Shown here piece after piece: positions 23,117 through 30,846 of a DNA stretch of 40,870 nucleotides. A program made the translations under genes and the position numbers. The notes beneath the pieces are model-generated. The model was not told the origin of the DNA. It saw only the letters and a list, made by a program, of their open reading frames with translations, and searched no databases. This DNA comes from Streptomyces roseolus. GTDB taxonomy: Bacteria > Actinomycetota > Actinomycetes > Streptomycetales > Streptomycetaceae. The stretch's first letter is position 1. Every line of letters starts with the position of its first letter. Location of the stretch: contig NZ_BMTV01000049.1 of NCBI RefSeq assembly GCF_014649855.1, positions 1 through 40,870 of the forward strand. Direction: 5' to 3'.

Positions 23117-24208
23117 CTAGCGGTCGCCCTTGAGGCGGGCGAGGGTGTTCAGGGCCTCGCGGGCGCGGGCGGCCAGTTCGGGGCGGGCGCGGACGTAGGC
23201 GTGCGCCGCGCGGACCGGCTCGCGGCGGAGCCGGTGGAGGACGGCGCGCGGGTCGGGCCGGGTGACGGCGCCCTCGTACACGGTGAGCTCGCCGGTCTTC
23301 AGGGAGTCCTTGTACTCGGCGGCGCCCCGCCCGAGGTCGAGCATCCCGATCCCGGCCGCCGCCGCGCCCTCGGCCATCCTCAGGTGGAGGACGAGCCCCG
23401 GGGAGTACTTGGCGAACTCGGGGTCGTACGCGGGGAACCAGCACGACAGGACGGTCGCCGAGCGGAGCCCGAAGTGCGCGGCGACCGGGCGGTCGCCGAC
23501 GTACAGGACGGACAGGACGCCGGAGCAGCCGGGCGCGCGCCGGGAGTGGAGGCGGCGCACCAGGGCGCTGATCCACTCCTGGGCGAAGCGGTCGCCGCGG
23601 CCGGTGCGGCGGTACTGCGCGGACTTCCACTCCATGAGGGTGCGCAGGGCGGCCGGGTCGCGCTCGTCGAAGACGAAGCGGAGCTCGCCGCCGGCCTGCC
23701 GGGCGAGCCTGCGGTCTTTGGCGAGGGTGGTCTTCAGGAACTTCGGCGACTGGACGCGCAGCAGCGCCTCGTACGCCGCGTACCCCTCGCCGACGTCGAT
23801 GACGGGGGAGGCGAAGGACTCGTCGGCGGCGCCCTCGAAGACGGGCTGCCCGGCCTCCAGGTTGTCGTACTCCCAGAAGACGAGCCCGCAGGCCCGCAGC
23901 AGCGCCTCGGTGCCGGGCCGCAGTCCGGGCCGGAAGACGCCGCCCTGGCTGTCGGAGACGCCGAAGCCGATGGCCCGCCCGCGCCCCAGCGGCCCCTTCT
24001 CGTACGGGAAGAAGCCGACGGGCTCGCCGTCCTCCCACCACACGGCGACCCGCGCCCGGGGCCGTACGGCCCCGACGGCGAGGGTGAACTCCGGTTCCAT
24101 GAAGGGGTTCGCGGGCGCGCCGGACTTGGCCCTCAGCTCACGCCACGCCTCGATCTCCCGTGCGCCCAGCTCCCCCGGCCGCACGATCCCCACACGCCAA
24201 GCACGCAC
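23117..24208 (-). CDS. GNAT-family acyltransferase (FemAB/CelD-like)
   Basis: 363 residues. Two GNAT halves are recognisable: an N-terminal half with MEPEFTLAVGAVRPRARVAVWWEDGEPVGFFPYEKG and a C-terminal half with GDRPVAAHFGLRSATVLSCWFPAYDPEFAKYSPGLVLHLRMAEGAAAAG, matching the Acetyltransf_6 pattern found next to exopolysaccharide genes. The family transfers acyl or aminoacyl groups, often acetylating sugars. Start GTG 24208 follows GGGGGG; no ATG is available in frame upstream. It is first in the leftward operon GNAT - GT2 - deacetylase - GT-C-like - small membrane protein - glycosidase. Confidence 0.8.
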   Translation of the reverse strand: MRAWRVGIVRPGELGAREIEAWRELRAKSGAPANPFMEPEFTLAVGAVRPRARVAVWWEDGEPVGFFPYEKGPLGRGRAIGFGVSDSQGGVFRPGLRPGTEALLRACGLVFWEYDNLEAGQPVFEGAADESFASPVIDVGEGYAAYEALLRVQSPKFLKTTLAKDRRLARQAGGELRFVFDERDPAALRTLMEWKSAQYRRTGRGDRFAQEWISALVRRLHSRRAPGCSGVLSVLYVGDRPVAAHFGLRSATVLSCWFPAYDPEFAKYSPGLVLHLRMAEGAAAAGIGMLDLGRGAAEYKDSLKTGELTVYEGAVTRPDPRAVLHRLRREPVRAAHAYVRARPELAARAREALNTLARLKGDR

Positions 24209-24360
24209 CTAGCCGACCCCCCGGTCATCCCCCTGAGCACTGCCAGGACAGGACGGTACCGGTCCGAACCGCTCCCCGGCAGGCATACTCGGCGTTTCGA
24301 TCACGGAGGGGAGCTTCGGTGCACAAGAGGCTTGCGGGGCGGGCGGCGGCGGGGTGAGGG
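24209..24360. other. Junction between the glycan locus and the hut region, with a vestigial start
   Basis: 152 nt. It contains a rightward mini-frame of 12 codons (24319-24357, GTG start with GGAGGGGAG upstream, encoding MHKRLAGRAAAG) that ends by the lipoprotein gene stop. CATACT near 24284 could be a -10 for it. Such a good ribosome binding site before so short a frame suggests the remnant of a truncated gene. No direct repeats, att site or transposase were found. Confidence 0.4.
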
Positions 24361-25077
24361 TCAGGAGGTCCGCCCGCGGCGGATCCCGGTGATGTCCGGG
24401 TCGCCCGCGATCGGGGCGCCGAAGGCGTCGACGCGGACGCCGGTGGCGGTGGCGGTGACCTCCAGGGCCAGGTTGTCGTTCGGGGAGAGGTCACGGAGGT
24501 CGATCCGGGCCCGGAGGGCGCCGTCGCCGGGCATCCGGTGGACGCTCTCCGGCAGGAAGTCGGCACCGGCCAGCGCCTTCCGCAGGGCGGCCTCGTCGGC
24601 CGGGGCCCCGGTGGCGAAGGCCGCGCGGACGCGGTCGGCGTGCGCGTCGGCGGCGCACCGGTCGACCTCGTCCAGGGGCACCTCGTCGTAGGAGACGGTG
24701 GCCTCGGGGCCGGGCGGTTCGGGCAGGTCCGGGGGGAGCGGGACGGGTTCCTCGGACGGGGTCCGCACCGGCGGGCCGACCGTCTCCGCGACCAGGCTGA
24801 CGTCCGGGAGCGGGGGCAGCTCGATCGCGGAGCCCGGGGAGCAGGTGTCCGCGATGCGGAGGGCGATCGCCTGGGCCCGGACCGTCGGGTCGGAATGTCT
24901 CTCCAGGTCCTTCCCGGAGAGCATCCGGGGCGACGGGCTCGCGGTGACGGCCGCGGGGGCCGCCGTGGCGGCGGGCCTGCCCGCGGCGCCCTGCGTGCCG
25001 CAGGCGGTCAGGGTCAGGGTGCCGAGGGCGGTGGCCGTCAGGGCGAGGGTGCGGAGGAGACGCTGCGACGTGGTCAT
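24361..25077 (-). CDS. Putative lipoprotein of unknown function
   Basis: 238 residues from ATG 25077. The signal peptide is RLLRTLALTATALGTLTLTAC, with lipobox LTAC and lipidated C26. An Ala/Thr/Pro linker follows, then a globular part with D/E-rich and Pro-rich stretches (SLVAETVGPP, PSEEPVPLPPDLPEPPGPEATVSY) and a C-terminal region with DLRDLSPNDNLALEVTATATGVRVD. I do not recognise the family. The mature protein should sit on the outer face of the cell membrane. It has no strong ribosome binding site at the chosen ATG. It is downstream of and co-directional with the hut genes, 84 nt after hutI, so could be part of that transcript. Confidence 0.72.
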   Translation of the reverse strand: MTTSQRLLRTLALTATALGTLTLTACGTQGAAGRPAATAAPAAVTASPSPRMLSGKDLERHSDPTVRAQAIALRIADTCSPGSAIELPPLPDVSLVAETVGPPVRTPSEEPVPLPPDLPEPPGPEATVSYDEVPLDEVDRCAADAHADRVRAAFATGAPADEAALRKALAGADFLPESVHRMPGDGALRARIDLRDLSPNDNLALEVTATATGVRVDAFGAPIAGDPDITGIRRGRTS

Positions 25078-25161
25078 GCCGGAATCATGCGGGCGGGTCC
25101 GGGCCGCCCACATGAGTACGGCTACTCAACGCGCTTCGCGCGCCCTTGGGTTGTCGGGACG

Positions 25162-26331
25162 TCAGGCGACCCGCACGCCCCTGCGCCACACCTCCGCGAC
25201 CAGCGGGACGCCGGGACGGTAGGCGAGGTGGACGTGGGACGGGGCGTCGAGGACGGTGAGGTCGGCGCGGGCTCCGGGCGTCAGCCGGCCCACGTCGGTG
25301 CGGCGGAGGGCCGCCGCGCCGCCGGCCGTGGCGGACCACACCGCCTCGTCGGGGGTCATCCGCATGTCCCGGACCGCGAGCGCGACGCAGAACGGCATCG
25401 AGGAGGTGAAGGAGGAGCCCGGGTTGCAGTCCGTGGAGAGGGCCACGGTCACGCCCGCGTCGAGCAGGCGGCGGGCGTCCGGCCACGCGGCGCGCGTCGA
25501 GAACTCGGCGCCCGGCAGGAGCGTGGCGACCGTGTCGCCGGAGGCCAGCGCGTCGACGTCGGCGTCCGTGAGGTGGGTGCAGTGGTCGGCGCTGGCCGCG
25601 TCCAGCTCCACCGCGAGCTGGACGCCGGGGCCGTACGAGAGCTGGTTGGCGTGGATCCTCGGGAGGAGGCCCTTCGCCTTGCCGGCGGTGAGGATCGCGC
25701 GGGCCTGGTCGCCGTCGAAGGCGCCCTTCTCGCAGAAGACGTCGATCCAGCGGGCGTACGGGGCGCAGGCGTCCAGCATCGGGCCGGTGACGAGGTCGAC
25801 GTAGGCCGCCGGGTCGTCGGCGTGGTCCGGCGCCACGATGTGCGCGCCGAGGTAGGTGACCTCGTCGGTGTGCTCCGCGGCGATGCGCAGCGCCCGGGCC
25901 TCGTCCTCGACGGTGAGGCCGTAGCCGGACTTGGTCTCGAAGGTGGTGGTGCCCTGCCGGAGGGCCTCGCGCGTGTACCGGGCGACGTTCGCCGACAGTT
26001 CGGCGTCGGTGGCGGCGCGGGTCGCGGCGACGGTGGTGCGGATGCCGCCCGCCTCGTAGGGCCGGCCGGACATGCGGGCGTTGAACTCGGCGGTGCGGTC
26101 GCCCGCGAAGACGAGGTGGGAGTGGGAGTCGACGAAGCCGGGGAGGACGGCGCGGCCCGCGGCGTCGACGCGGTGGTCGGCGGCGGGGGCCCGCACCGCC
26201 GGGCCCGCCCAGGCGACCGTCTCGCCGTCGAGGACGAGGGCGGCGTTCCCGACGAGGCCGAGGGGGCCTTCGCCGAGGGCGGGGTCGTTGGTGACCAGGC
26301 TGCCGATGTTCGTGATGACGGTGGTGGTCAA
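25162..26331 (-). CDS. hutI: Imidazolonepropionase
   Basis: 389 residues, amidohydrolase superfamily. It hydrolyses 4-imidazolone-5-propanoate to N-formimidoyl-L-glutamate, step three of histidine breakdown. Motifs: metal HxH in GFVDSHSHLVFAGDR, KSGYGLTVEDE, GAHIVAPDHADDP, HANQLSYGPGVQLAVELDAASADHC, and STDCNPGSSF with the catalytic-site aspartate. The start is TTG 26331 with GGAGAG six nt upstream. It is the last hut gene in the operon, 40 nt after hutF, and its length fits the family. Confidence 0.94.
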   Translation of the reverse strand: MTTTVITNIGSLVTNDPALGEGPLGLVGNAALVLDGETVAWAGPAVRAPAADHRVDAAGRAVLPGFVDSHSHLVFAGDRTAEFNARMSGRPYEAGGIRTTVAATRAATDAELSANVARYTREALRQGTTTFETKSGYGLTVEDEARALRIAAEHTDEVTYLGAHIVAPDHADDPAAYVDLVTGPMLDACAPYARWIDVFCEKGAFDGDQARAILTAGKAKGLLPRIHANQLSYGPGVQLAVELDAASADHCTHLTDADVDALASGDTVATLLPGAEFSTRAAWPDARRLLDAGVTVALSTDCNPGSSFTSSMPFCVALAVRDMRMTPDEAVWSATAGGAAALRRTDVGRLTPGARADLTVLDAPSHVHLAYRPGVPLVAEVWRRGVRVA

Positions 26332-26371
26332 GGTGCTCTCCGGTGGGGCGGGCGTGTGGGTGCGGGCGGGG

Positions 26372-27718
26372 TCAGTCCCTGAGCGCGGCGATCGAGTCCG
26401 CCAGGGCCCGGGCCACGTCCGGTACGGAGACGTGCGCGCCGTCCTGGACGATCCTCCTGCCGCCGACCACGACGTGGCGGACGTCCGCCGCCGTCGCCGC
26501 GAAGACGGCCGTCTCCGGGGCCAGGCGGGGGACGGGGCCGGCGGTGCGGACGGTGTCCAGGGCGATCGTCGTGAAGTCGGCGAGGGCCCCGGCTTCCAGG
26601 GTGCCCGCGTCGGTCCAGCCGAGGGCCGCGTGGCCGTCGGCGGTCGCGGCGCGGAGGAGGGCGGCGGCCGTCCAGTGGCCCCGGACGTGACTGCGCAGGC
26701 GCTCGTTCAGCTCCATGGCCCGTGCCTCTTCGAGGAGGTCGACGACGGCGTGGCTGTCGCTGCCGAGGGAGAGCGGGGAGCCGGCCTTCTGGAGGGCGAC
26801 GGCGGGGCCGATGCCGTCGGCGAGGTCGCGTTCCGTCGTGGGGCACATGCAGGTGCCGGTGGAGGTGGAGCCGACGAGGGCGATGTCGGCGTCCGTCATG
26901 TGGGTGTTGTGGACGCCGGTCGTGCGGGGGCCGAGGACGCCGTGGTCGGCGAGGAGCCGGGTCGGGGTGACGCCGTGGGCGGCGTGGCAGGCCTCGTTCT
27001 CGGCGGTCTGCTCGGAGAGGTGGACGTGGAGCGGGGCCCGCCGTTCCTCGGCCCAGCGGGCGACGGTGGAGAGCTGGTCGGCGGGGACGGCGCGGACGGA
27101 GTGGATCGCCGCCCCGATCCGTACGCCCTCCCGGTCCTTCAGCGCGCTCGCCCGCTCGGCCCACCGCTCGGCCGTGCCGTCGCTGAAGCGGAGCTGGTGC
27201 CGCTCGGGGGCGGCGCCGAAGCCGGAGGAGAGGTAGGCGGTGTCGAGGAGGGTGATGCGGACGCCGGCCTCCGCGGCGGCCGCGATCAGGGCCTCGCCCA
27301 TGGCGTTGGGGTCGGCGTAGGGGGTGCCGCCGGGGGCGTGGTGGAGGTAGTGGAACTCCCCCACGGCCGTGATGCCGGCCAGCGCCATCTCGGCGTACAC
27401 GGCCCGGGCGAGCGCGAAGTACGTCTCCGGGGTGAGGCGCTGGGCGACGGTGTACATGACCTCGCGCCAGGTCCAGAAGGTGCCGCTCCCCACCTGCACC
27501 GTGCCCCGGAGGGCCCGGTGGAAGGCGTGGCTGTGGGCGTTCGCGAGGCCCGGGATCGTGAAGCCGCGCAGGACGGTCGCGCCGGGCGGCGGGGCGTCCG
27601 CGCCGGTGCGCACGGCGGTGATGCGGCCGTCCGTCGTGGACACGTCCAGGGCGACGCCCGGCTCGGCGCGGGTGCCGAGCCAGGCGTGCTCCAGCCAGTA
27701 CGTCGTGGTCAGCGGCAC
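26372..27718 (-). CDS. hutF: Formimidoylglutamate deiminase
   Basis: 448 residues, amidohydrolase superfamily. It converts N-formimidoyl-L-glutamate to N-formyl-L-glutamate and ammonia. Metal motif NAHSHAFHRALRGTV (HxH) near the N-terminus, LHVHLSEQTAENEAC, GVHNTHMTDADIALVG, PTTERDLADGIGPA, and LGSDSHAVVDLLEEARAMELNERL near the C-terminus match HutF rather than a guanine deaminase. GTG 27718 overlaps the stop of the M20 gene by 10 nt. Its presence means the pathway runs through formylglutamate, which needs a deformylase. The neighbouring M20 enzyme is the natural candidate. Confidence 0.92.
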   Translation of the reverse strand: MPLTTTYWLEHAWLGTRAEPGVALDVSTTDGRITAVRTGADAPPPGATVLRGFTIPGLANAHSHAFHRALRGTVQVGSGTFWTWREVMYTVAQRLTPETYFALARAVYAEMALAGITAVGEFHYLHHAPGGTPYADPNAMGEALIAAAAEAGVRITLLDTAYLSSGFGAAPERHQLRFSDGTAERWAERASALKDREGVRIGAAIHSVRAVPADQLSTVARWAEERRAPLHVHLSEQTAENEACHAAHGVTPTRLLADHGVLGPRTTGVHNTHMTDADIALVGSTSTGTCMCPTTERDLADGIGPAVALQKAGSPLSLGSDSHAVVDLLEEARAMELNERLRSHVRGHWTAAALLRAATADGHAALGWTDAGTLEAGALADFTTIALDTVRTAGPVPRLAPETAVFAATAADVRHVVVGGRRIVQDGAHVSVPDVARALADSIAALRD

Positions 27719-28920
27719 GCGAGGCCCTCCAGTACGTCGGCGAGTGCGCGGACGCCCGCGACGCAGTCGTCCTCGGCCGCGAACTCGGCCGGGGAGTGCG
27801 AGACGCCCGTGGGGTTCCGTACGAACAGCATGGCGGTCGGGACCGACGCGGAGAGGATTCCGGCGTCGTGTCCCGCGCCCGTGCCGAGCACGGGCGTCTT
27901 CCCGCCGAGGAGGCGCACCAGCTCGTCGCGCAGGGCGTGCCGGAACTCGACGACGGGGGTGAAGGACTCGCGGACGACGGCGAGGTCGATGCCGTGCGCG
28001 GCCGCCTTGTCGCGGGCCGCCGTCTCGATCCCGGCGATCACCGCGTCGAGCGCGTCCTGGTCCGCGGCGCGGGCGTCGAGCCAGCCGCGCACGAGGGACG
28101 GGATGGCGTTGACGCCGTTGGGTTCGACGGAGATCTTGCCGAAGGTGGCGACGGCGCCCGCGAGTTCGGCCTCGCGGCGGGCGGCGAGGACGGTCTCGGC
28201 GTAGGTGAGCATGGGGTCGCGCCGGTCCACGAGCCGGGTGGTGCCGGCGTGGTTGGCCTCGCCGTGGAAGTCGTACCGCCAGCGGCCGTGCGGCCAGATG
28301 GTGGAGGCGACGCCGACGGCGTCGCCGGACAGGTCGAGGGCGCGGCCCTGCTCGACGTGGAGTTCGACGAACGCGCCGATGCGGTCGAGGCGTTCGCGGT
28401 CCTCGCCGATCGTCTCGGGGTCGTGGCCCGCGGCCTCCATGGCCTGCGGCAGGGTGATGCCGTCGGCGTCGCGGAGCTCGTACGCCTTCTCCTTGGTCAG
28501 CTGGCCGGAGGTGAGGCGGGAGCCGACGCAGGCGAGGCCGAAGCGGGCGCCCTCCTCGTCGCCGAAGTTGACGATGGCGAGGGGCCGGCGGAAGGAGGCG
28601 CCGCGGGCGCGGAGTTCGTCGAGGGCCGCGAAGGCGGAGACGACGCCGAGGGGGCCGTCGAAGGCGCCGCCGTCGGGGACGGAGTCCAGGTGGGAGCCGG
28701 TGACGACGGCGTCGCCGGCGGTGGGGTCGCCGAGCCAGGCCCACTGGTTGCCGTTGCGGTCGGTCTCGACGTCGAGGCGGCGGGCCTCGGCCTGCATGCG
28801 GAACCAGAGCCGGCAGTCGGCGTCCGCCCCGGTCCAGGCGTAGCGGCGGTAGCCACCGGTGGCGGCGCTGCGGCCGAGGGGCCGCAGCGACCGCCACATG
28901 GCGTGGAAGCTGTCGCTCAC
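27709..28920 (-). CDS. M20-family amidohydrolase (allantoate/N-carbamoyl-amino-acid hydrolase type), probable formylglutamate hydrolase
   Basis: 403 residues. Di-metal M20 motifs are intact: GSHLDSVPDGGAFDGPLG (H and bridging D), NFGDEEGARFG (catalytic E, metal E), ELHVEQGRALD (H) and GVSHSPAEFAAEDD near the C-terminus (H). The dimerisation/lid region has GEANHAGTTRLVDRRDP. Family members hydrolyse allantoate or N-carbamoyl amino acids. In this operon, with GTGA overlap to hutU and a 10-nt overlap with hutF, it is well placed to deformylate N-formyl-L-glutamate to glutamate and formate in place of HutG. That activity is inference. Alternative: true allantoate amidohydrolase placed here by chance. 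Confidence 0.85.
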   Translation of the reverse strand: MSDSFHAMWRSLRPLGRSAATGGYRRYAWTGADADCRLWFRMQAEARRLDVETDRNGNQWAWLGDPTAGDAVVTGSHLDSVPDGGAFDGPLGVVSAFAALDELRARGASFRRPLAIVNFGDEEGARFGLACVGSRLTSGQLTKEKAYELRDADGITLPQAMEAAGHDPETIGEDRERLDRIGAFVELHVEQGRALDLSGDAVGVASTIWPHGRWRYDFHGEANHAGTTRLVDRRDPMLTYAETVLAARREAELAGAVATFGKISVEPNGVNAIPSLVRGWLDARAADQDALDAVIAGIETAARDKAAAHGIDLAVVRESFTPVVEFRHALRDELVRLLGGKTPVLGTGAGHDAGILSASVPTAMLFVRNPTGVSHSPAEFAAEDDCVAGVRALADVLEGLACR

Positions 28921-30593
28921 GCGGAGGCCTCGTCCTCGGCGCCCTCGCGCATCGGGACGCGGACGCCCTTCTCGTCGGCGACGCGCTCGGCGATGTCGTA
29001 GCCGGCGTCGACGTGGCGGATGACGCCCATGCCGGGGTCGTTGGTGAGCACGCGGCGGATCTTCTCGCCGGCGAGCTTCGTGCCGTCGGCCACCGAGACC
29101 TGGCCGGCGTGGATGGAGCGGCCCATGCCGACGCCGCCGCCGTGGTGGAGGGAGACCCAGGAGGCGCCGGAGGCGACGTTGACCATGGCGTTGAGCAGCG
29201 GCCAGTCGGCGATGGCGTCGGAGCCGTCGAGCATGGCCTCGGTCTCGCGGTACGGGGAGGCGACCGAGCCGCAGTCGAGGTGGTCGCGGCCGATGGCGAG
29301 GGGGGCGGCGAGGGTGCCGTCGGCGACCATGTCGTTGAACATGGCGCCGGCCTTGTCGCGCTCGCCCTGGCCGAGCCAGCAGATGCGGGCCGGGAGGCCC
29401 TGGAAGTGGACGCGCTCACCGGCCATCTTGATCCAGCGGTGCAGCGACTCGTTCTCCGGGAAGAGGTCGAGGATCGCCTTGTCCGTCTTGTGGATGTCGG
29501 AGGCCTCGCCGGAGAGGGCGGCCCAGCGGAAGGGGCCCTTGCCCTCGCAGAAGAGGGGGCGGATGTACGCCGGGACGAAGCCGGGGAACGCGAACGCGCG
29601 GTCGTAGCCGGCCAGCTGGGCCTCGCCGCGGATCGAGTTGCCGTAGTCGAAGACCTCGGCGCCGGCGTCCATGAAGCCGACCATGGCCTCGACGTGCCGG
29701 GCCATGGACTCGCGGGCGCGGGTGGTGAAGCCGGCCGGGTCCTTGGCGGCGGCGTCGGCCATGTCCTCGAAGGCGATGCCGACGGGGAGGTACGACAGCG
29801 GGTCGTGGGCGGAGGTCTGGTCCGTCACGATGTCGATCGGGGCGCCCTCGGCGAGCATCTGCGGGACGAGCTCGGCGGCGTTGCCGAGGAGGCCGATGGA
29901 GAGCGGGCGGCGGGCGTCGCGGGCCTCGACGGCGAGCCGGAGCGCGTGGGCGAGGTCGTCGGCCCTCACGTCCAGGTAGCGGTGCTCGATGCGGCGCTCG
30001 ATGGCGCGCGGGTCGACGTCGACGCAGATGGCGACGCCGTCGTTCATCGTCACGGCGAGCGGCTGGGCGCCGCCCATGCCGCCGAGGCCGGCGGTGAGGG
30101 TGATCGTGCCGGCGAGGGTGCCGCCGAACTTCTTCGCGGCGACGGCGGCGAAGGTCTCGTAGGTGCCCTGGAGGATGCCCTGGGTGCCGATGTAGATCCA
30201 GGAGCCGGCCGTCATCTGGCCGTACATGGTGAGGCCGAGGGCCTCCAGGCGCCGGAACTCCTCCCAGTTGGCCCAGTCGCCGACCAGGTTGGAGTTGGCG
30301 ATGAGGACGCGCGGCGCCCACTCGTGGGTCTGCATGACGCCGACGGGACGGCCGGACTGGACGAGCATGGTCTCGTCCTGCTTCAGCGTCCTCAGCGTGC
30401 GGACCATGGCGTCGAAGGAGCGCCAGTCGCGGGCGGCCTTGCCGGTGCCGCCGTAGACGACGAGCTTGTCGGGGTGCTCGGCGACCTCGGGGTCCAGGTT
30501 GTTCTGCAGCATCCGCAGGGCGGCTTCCTGCTGCCATCCCAGGGCACTCAGTTCCGTACCGCGCGGGGCCCGAACGGGGCGGGGTCCTGACAT
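28917..30593 (-). CDS. hutU: Urocanate hydratase
   Basis: 558 residues, full length for the family. It hydrates urocanate to 4-imidazolone-5-propanoate using tightly bound NAD+ as an electrophile. Signatures: QQEAALRMLQNNLDPEVAEHPD, LVVYGGTGKAARDW, HEWAPRVLIANSNLVGDWANWEEF, GTITLTAGLGGMGGAQPLA, DQTSAHDPLSYLP and LLNAMVNVASGASWVSLHHGGGVGMGRSIHAG. ATG 30593 follows GAGGAGG with a 7-nt gap. It is first in the operon hutU - M20 - hutF - hutI. The histidine ammonia-lyase (hutH) is not in this window. Confidence 0.96.
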   Translation of the reverse strand: MSGPRPVRAPRGTELSALGWQQEAALRMLQNNLDPEVAEHPDKLVVYGGTGKAARDWRSFDAMVRTLRTLKQDETMLVQSGRPVGVMQTHEWAPRVLIANSNLVGDWANWEEFRRLEALGLTMYGQMTAGSWIYIGTQGILQGTYETFAAVAAKKFGGTLAGTITLTAGLGGMGGAQPLAVTMNDGVAICVDVDPRAIERRIEHRYLDVRADDLAHALRLAVEARDARRPLSIGLLGNAAELVPQMLAEGAPIDIVTDQTSAHDPLSYLPVGIAFEDMADAAAKDPAGFTTRARESMARHVEAMVGFMDAGAEVFDYGNSIRGEAQLAGYDRAFAFPGFVPAYIRPLFCEGKGPFRWAALSGEASDIHKTDKAILDLFPENESLHRWIKMAGERVHFQGLPARICWLGQGERDKAGAMFNDMVADGTLAAPLAIGRDHLDCGSVASPYRETEAMLDGSDAIADWPLLNAMVNVASGASWVSLHHGGGVGMGRSIHAGQVSVADGTKLAGEKIRRVLTNDPGMGVIRHVDAGYDIAERVADEKGVRVPMREGAEDEASA

Positions 30594-30621
30594 GGCGAAG
30601 CCTCCTCGAATGTCGTTCAGA

Positions 30622-30657
30622 TATTCACATCCTGGACTGCTGAATAGATGTAGTCAA
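30622..30657 (-). promoter_or_regulatory. hut operon promoter with overlapping dyad
   Basis: Reading leftward, TTGACT (30657-30652) and CAGGAT (30634-30629) are separated by exactly 17 nt, a good vegetative-type promoter. TATTCA (30622-30627) and TGAATA (30641-30646) form a dyad with a 13-nt spacer overlapping the -10 and spacer, so it could be an operator for a repressor. The stretch is AT-rich against GC-rich surroundings. Confidence 0.6.
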
Positions 30658-30691
30658 CAGGGCGCGTCGGACGGGCCCGCGTCGGCCGGCA

Positions 30692-30740
30692 CCCCCGCGC
30701 CCCGCGACGCCCCGCTCCCCCGCGCCCCGCGACGCCCCGC
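30692..30740. repeat. 25-bp-period C/G tandem repeat upstream of the DAP decarboxylase-like gene
   Basis: The 24-nt segment starting CCCCCGCGCCCC at 30692 recurs exactly at 30717, separated by one T; the same motif then degenerates through about 30830. This is low-complexity C-rich DNA between the hut promoter and the start at 30847, with no recognisable gene. Confidence 0.6.
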
Positions 30741-30846
30741 GCCCCGCCCCGCCCGCGCGCGCTCGGACCCTGCCCCGCGCGCGCCCGGGCCCCGCCCCGC
30801 GCACGCACCCGTGACGCCCCGCGCCCGGCCCGCCAGGATGGACCCC

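Noticed and set aside
20994..24041. One 1015-codon leftward protein covering deacetylase, GT2 and GNAT
   Set aside because: Only its last 263 codons are the real deacetylase. The rest reads the GT2 and GNAT genes out of frame.
14110..24208. Glycan locus as an integrative element
   Set aside because: No integrase, transposase, tRNA gene or flanking direct repeat was seen at either border.
24538..26382. Rightward frame of about 600 codons opposite the lipoprotein and hutI
   Set aside because: It is composed of Gly/Val/Asp repeats typical of antisense shadows and has no recognisable motif.
26372..29419. A 1015-codon leftward frame ending in HutF
   Set aside because: The upstream two thirds is the wrong frame of hutU and the M20 gene. 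HutF begins at GTG 27718.
30692..30830. C-rich repeats as a CRISPR array or coding region
   Set aside because: There is no spacer structure; the pattern is simple low-complexity tandem sequence.
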